A stretch of 64,000 nt of DNA from Globodera rostochiensis. Its lineage: Eukaryota > Nematoda > Chromadorea > Rhabditida > Heteroderidae. Made by a program: the position numbers and the translations under genes. Numbering within the stretch: the first letter of the stretch is position 1; every line of letters begins with the position of its first letter. The notes under the pieces are model-generated. The model had not been told where the DNA came from and did not search any database. It saw only the letters and a list, made by a program, of their open reading frames with translations. The stretch lies in the NCBI GenBank assembly GCA_018350325.1, contig JAEVLN010000005.1, positions 3,110,142 to 3,174,141 of the forward strand, written 5' to 3'. This document shows positions 60,481 through 64,000 of the stretch, piece after piece.

Positions 60481-63127
60481 GGGACGACCAAATTTTTCGG
60501 GGGCGGGGTCGGGTACGACCAAATGGAAAAGTGAATGTTCTCTCCTTGAAAAGTGAATAATTATTGGCTAATGAGACGCATTCAAATCAGGGAGGCCAAT
60601 TTTCCCTTTTTTTTAGTGGAAAATGCCACTATTACCACTTTTTTTGCCACATTTCCACACCTGCCACAATTATGCCACATTTTTGAACTTTGTGAAAATT
60701 TCTTATTTTTTGAAGGAAAAATGAGAATTCCCGAAAAAAGTGCTCTTTGATTCTTACAATTTGAAGTTTTTGATTGCAAATCTCTTAAAATAAATTGAGT
60801 AAAATTCAAAGTTTTCTCGGCGGCGCCTATCGGCACCGCCGACCCCCTCCCACAGAAATGAAGCGGAATTTTCAAAAAAAAAACATTGGGTTTTTTGAAA
60901 ATTCCTCAAGAAAACTTCCATAAAAATGCCATATTTTTGGAGCCGGTTGCCATATTTTACCGCAGTTGAGTTGGCATCTCTGGTTCAGATGGGCACAAAA
61001 TTCGTTTGATTGTGCCGCCGGGCATCGGCGACGGCACGGGCGGCGGAATCAATGAGAGCAACAACAACAACAACTTACTGAAGACGCTCAACTTCATCAG
61101 AACATTGCCTGAACTGCACGCCATCTGCATCCTTTTGAGTCCAAACAGAACGCGCACTGGGCCGGCATTTAATTACTTCGTCAACGGACTGTTCACGCAT
61201 TTGCACAAAAATGCCGCGAAGGTACGGCAAAAAAGAAAGAAACATTAATTAGCTGTTAATTGTTTTTAGAACATCGTTTTTCTGGGCACAAACGGCGGGC
61301 GACGTGGATACAAAATGGGTTGGCGTTTGTTACACTAAACATGGCGCAAATGAATGGTAGCAATTACTAATTGGAAAACATTTTAGGCAAAACGTGGGAA
61401 TTGTTGCAAGGAATTCTGAATTCGGTTGAAGCTGCGCATAATGTGTGGATTTATACTGTTTAATTATTAAACATTTAAATATATATTTATAAAATGAGCA
61501 TAATTTTGTCTAATTTACCAAACGGTTGACCCCCAACTCCCAAATTAAGGTGTCTATTTCTCTCCATCGGGACAACATTTACTGTCTGGACAATGAGGCG
61601 TTTGAACATTTGTGCCTCATCAAAAAGGCCAACGTTCGGTACTCCGAGGAAAGCATGGACGATTTTTCGAAGGGTTGGAGCCGAGCAGAACAGGAACTCC
61701 AACGAATGTTGATGAACGTGTCCGCGTTGAAGCCCTACCGCACTTCCGATGGCGGGTCGTCGACAATTATGCAACGTTTTGCCGAGGTGCGCGGTGAAGG
61801 ACGAAAATTAAAAGAAAATAATTACCTATTAATTCTTTTTTTTTTTTTTTTTTTACAAAAGCAGTCATTTTCAGCAATTGCCCGTTTTGACTGGACCCAA
61901 CACTTCAAGCAGTACATTGGCAACAACAGCAGCAGTTGGCACAAACAGCACCAGTATCGTACCATCGACATCAACACAGAGCGCCGCCCAAAATGTGTCC
62001 AGCATTTTGACATCACAGCAACAAAAGATGTAGGGGACCGTCACCGGCAACACTCAGGCCAACATCATCATCTTCAAGCAGTACATTGGCAACAACTCCA
62101 ACAGGAGTTGGCACAACCAGCACCAGCGTCGTACCATCGACATCAATGCTACAGAGTGCCGCCGTCGATGACATTCCACCCGCACAAAGTACGGAACAGT
62201 GTCGGCGTTCAACATTTCTTAGCTAAATGTCGCTTTTAGCATCGGACGATGATGTTGATGACCTGCTGCTGCCCGCCAACCGTTTGGCCACATTTGTACC
62301 CGGAAAAATTGCCAAAGTGGAACCCGTCGTAACCAGCAGCAGAAGACAACAGAACGGTGGCGGATGTGGCAGAAAGTTGAACACATTGTCAAAAGTGCAG
62401 TGCGCAGAATGCGATGAATTTTTGCCGAACTCATGACGCATCCCGACTGCATCACACGAATGTAAAGTCAGTCAGTCAGTTTCAGACCATTTTTCGCGAC
62501 TTTTTAATAATCACTGAACGCATTTTCGGGAGCCATCAAAACAATACGCTTTATGTATGGCTTGTTCAAATTGTTTGTATTTTTTTTTGCGATTAGGACC
62601 CAGAAACGTGGAATTTTTCCACGGGGTTTTGCCAACGTTTTTTAAATCTTCAAAAAAATGTTCCCGGCGGCACCTGTCGCACCACCGACCCCCCCCCCCC
62701 AGAAGGAAAGCAGAATTCTTAAAAAACATTAACAATTCTTAACAAAAATGTTGAAATTATAAAACTCCCGACGGCGCCGTCGAACCCACCAACAACCAAA
62801 TCCACGGGCTGCTGTGAAAAACCCCACCCCCCTCTTTTTTAGTCGGGGACCATGGAATGTAAAAAAAAGTTCGAAATCGAAATTTCGTGACAGCCCCGAC
62901 GGGGACGAAAACCCCGACCCCAATTTTCCCGCCCCCAAGGGTCGGGGATCAACCCCTAAGTAAAAGAAACAATGCTTCCAACCCTTTTCACATTTAGGCA
63001 CCTCAAGCTGTGTTTGTACATGTGCCCGGTGTGCAACAAAGAATTCACATTCACAATCAACGGTGTTGGCATGTGCATAAGACATGTTAAAAAGAAGCAT
63101 CGCAAAGTACATTATCAACTTCAATAA

Positions 63128-64000
63128 GCATTTCAAAAAAATGGATTTTTAACATTTTGTTGATAAAGCGATTGATTTACAATACAAGCAGCAGTATGTA
63201 TGGACCATGAAAATGACACCAAGCTTTGGCCAGTAGGGGAAACCTTTTTGAACGGTTGTCAGGGGTGCTCGTAATTACGAGTTACGAATTACTTACTTTT
63301 ACGGCGTTTTGGCTGTTAAGAATTACGGATTACTTATTTCGATTTTTTTTGCCTTTTACGAATTACGGATTACTTTTTACGAATTTTGCAAAAAATTCGT
63401 AATTTTTTCGTAATTTTCTGTTTTTTGGGGCGGAGGGAGGGTCGGCGGTGCCGATAGGCGCCGCCGAGAAAATTTTGAATTTTGACTCAATTTGTTAACA
63501 GATTTAACGGTATTTGTCAAGAAAATTGGGGTCCCACCCAACTCATCCATGTCCAACTCATCCATGGAGCAAACTTGCTTTATAACGCCATTCGATAGAT
63601 CTCGAAAAGTTGAAGCTAACATCAAGTTAAAGCTTTGCGAATTGTCTAATTCCTGTAATAATAGATCCCCCTGAATTAGTAGGTCAAAACATATTCCTCA
63701 CTCCCGAATACCCCTTAAAACACCTGTTCAGCGATTTAAAAAAATGGTTTTTTTTTTCAAAAGTGGGGGATCAGTCCTAAGCAGTGTTTTCCTGTTGCAG
63801 CTTGGCCTGTTCTGTTCTAGGATTTCAGAACAGCAGAACAGATTCAAAATTCTTGGAACAGGAAAACACCACACCAAGGAAGTAACCGGATGCCGGATTT
63901 CCGGACTTTTTTTGGGTCCGGCATACCGGATACCGGACTTTTTCTGCAAAAACTCCGGAATTAAATCCCTCAAATTTCATAATATTGCGATTTTTTGAAG
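63128..64000. repeat. Gene-free end of window
   Basis: 63258-63415 is an AATTACGAATTACGGATTAC repeat beginning CAGGGGTGCTCGTAATTACG, a likely hAT-type end. A hairpin motif lies at 63438-63470. 63784-63868 is a short inverted repeat (AGTGTTTTCCTGTT against AACAGGAAAACAC). After 63890 come CCGGATACCGGAC units. Nothing coding. Confidence 0.5.

Larger units (their letters stand above)
52491..63127 (+). pseudogene. Large P-loop GTPase-like, Cys-rich, zinc-finger gene, disrupted by a hAT insertion
   Basis: Exons in phase include 52491-52682, 52881-53470, 53533-53752, 54214-54342, 54396-54572, 54625-54753, 55449-55614, 55662-55770, one from 55822, one to 57120, 57173-57346, 57792 onward (interrupted), 59394-59495, 59953-60124, 60989-61221, 61270-61318, 61387-61442, 61550-61795, 61875-62029, 62058-62188, 62240-62461 and 62998-63127. 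The 53.5-56 kb part weakly resembles the N-terminal region of stonustoxin-type proteins (GNLYNVHSDN, DATHFVGSTCFGSLVAA). Two Cys-rich pieces follow (CPLCKGYGGKC, FYCACG). The GTPase-like domain (STLINAIVNYLKHPTFDEA, PPGIGD, ELHAICILLSPNRTR, THLHKNAAKNIVF) matches a family of eukaryotic septin/AIG1-like P-loop proteins. A Ser/Thr-rich tail and CPVCNKEF-type zinc fingers end it. The hAT insertion, frame changes near 56.80-56.92 kb and a frameshift near 62420 suggest a broken allele. Function is unknown. Confidence 0.6.

Noticed and set aside
59906..60522. Overlapping minus-strand open frames of 128-191 codons with proline-rich repeats
   Set aside because: They are three readings of the 25-bp minisatellite in an intron of the opposite-strand gene; unit length not divisible by three explains the identical repeats in every frame.

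Overview
The window is animal nuclear DNA and fits a plant-parasitic (cyst-type, Globodera/Heterodera-like) nematode best. Genes have many small exons, mostly GT..AG introns of about 30-500 nt and AT-rich non-coding DNA full of small inverted-repeat transposons. It also carries several copies of the SPRY/B30.2 family (core motifs NRWDSx[29 protein letters not shown]) that is strongly expanded in cyst nematodes. The species assignment is inference; no rRNA or mitochondrial marker is present.

Layout. 1-2.7 kb: repeats only. 2.7-29.3 kb: a SPRY / coiled-coil cluster. It holds two open SPRY genes (19778-21076 minus; 27033-29265 plus), one 3'-truncated copy (4606-5547 plus), one frameshifted coiled-coil+SPRY pseudogene (12798-15664 minus) and orphan fragments at 2699-3339, 11216-11341, 17298-17784, 22033-22488 and 26278-26370. 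The cluster repeatedly shows one arrangement: a coiled-coil piece on one strand, an intergenic block, and a SPRY piece diverging on the other strand. Embedded in it is an unrelated secreted-protein gene (5797-9445 minus) with a signal peptide and a Thr/Pro-rich stretch.

29.3-31.8 kb: repeats, including an 0.8 kb foldback element. 31821-35708: an 11-exon kinesin-4/KIF21-like motor of 592 residues. 36595-48547: the complete pyrimidine-synthesis gene CAD (GATase-CPSase-DHOase-ATCase). My 43-exon model sums to 6795 nt (2264 codons plus stop) with every phase closing. It carries four GC-AG introns and one intron without an AG acceptor. 48.5-52.5 kb: repeats. 52491-63127: a large multi-exon gene with a weakly stonustoxin-like N-terminal part, Cys-rich segments, a P-loop GTPase-like domain with degraded nucleotide motifs, a Ser/Thr-rich linker and C2H2 zinc fingers. 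A 1385-bp hAT element with an 8-bp target duplication is inserted inside a coding exon just before the P-loop, and there is a frameshift before the zinc fingers, so this allele is probably broken. The last 0.9 kb is repeats.

The housekeeping genes (kinesin, CAD) are intact and simply neighbours. The SPRY cluster and the GTPase-like gene look like fast-turnover accessory DNA. Throughout, 0.1-0.4 kb elements with 8-bp target duplications and TAG/CAG termini (hAT-type MITEs) sit in introns and spacers. Other large components are foldback elements carrying TTAGGC-type palindromes and a dispersed near-palindromic GGCGCCTATCGGCACC motif.
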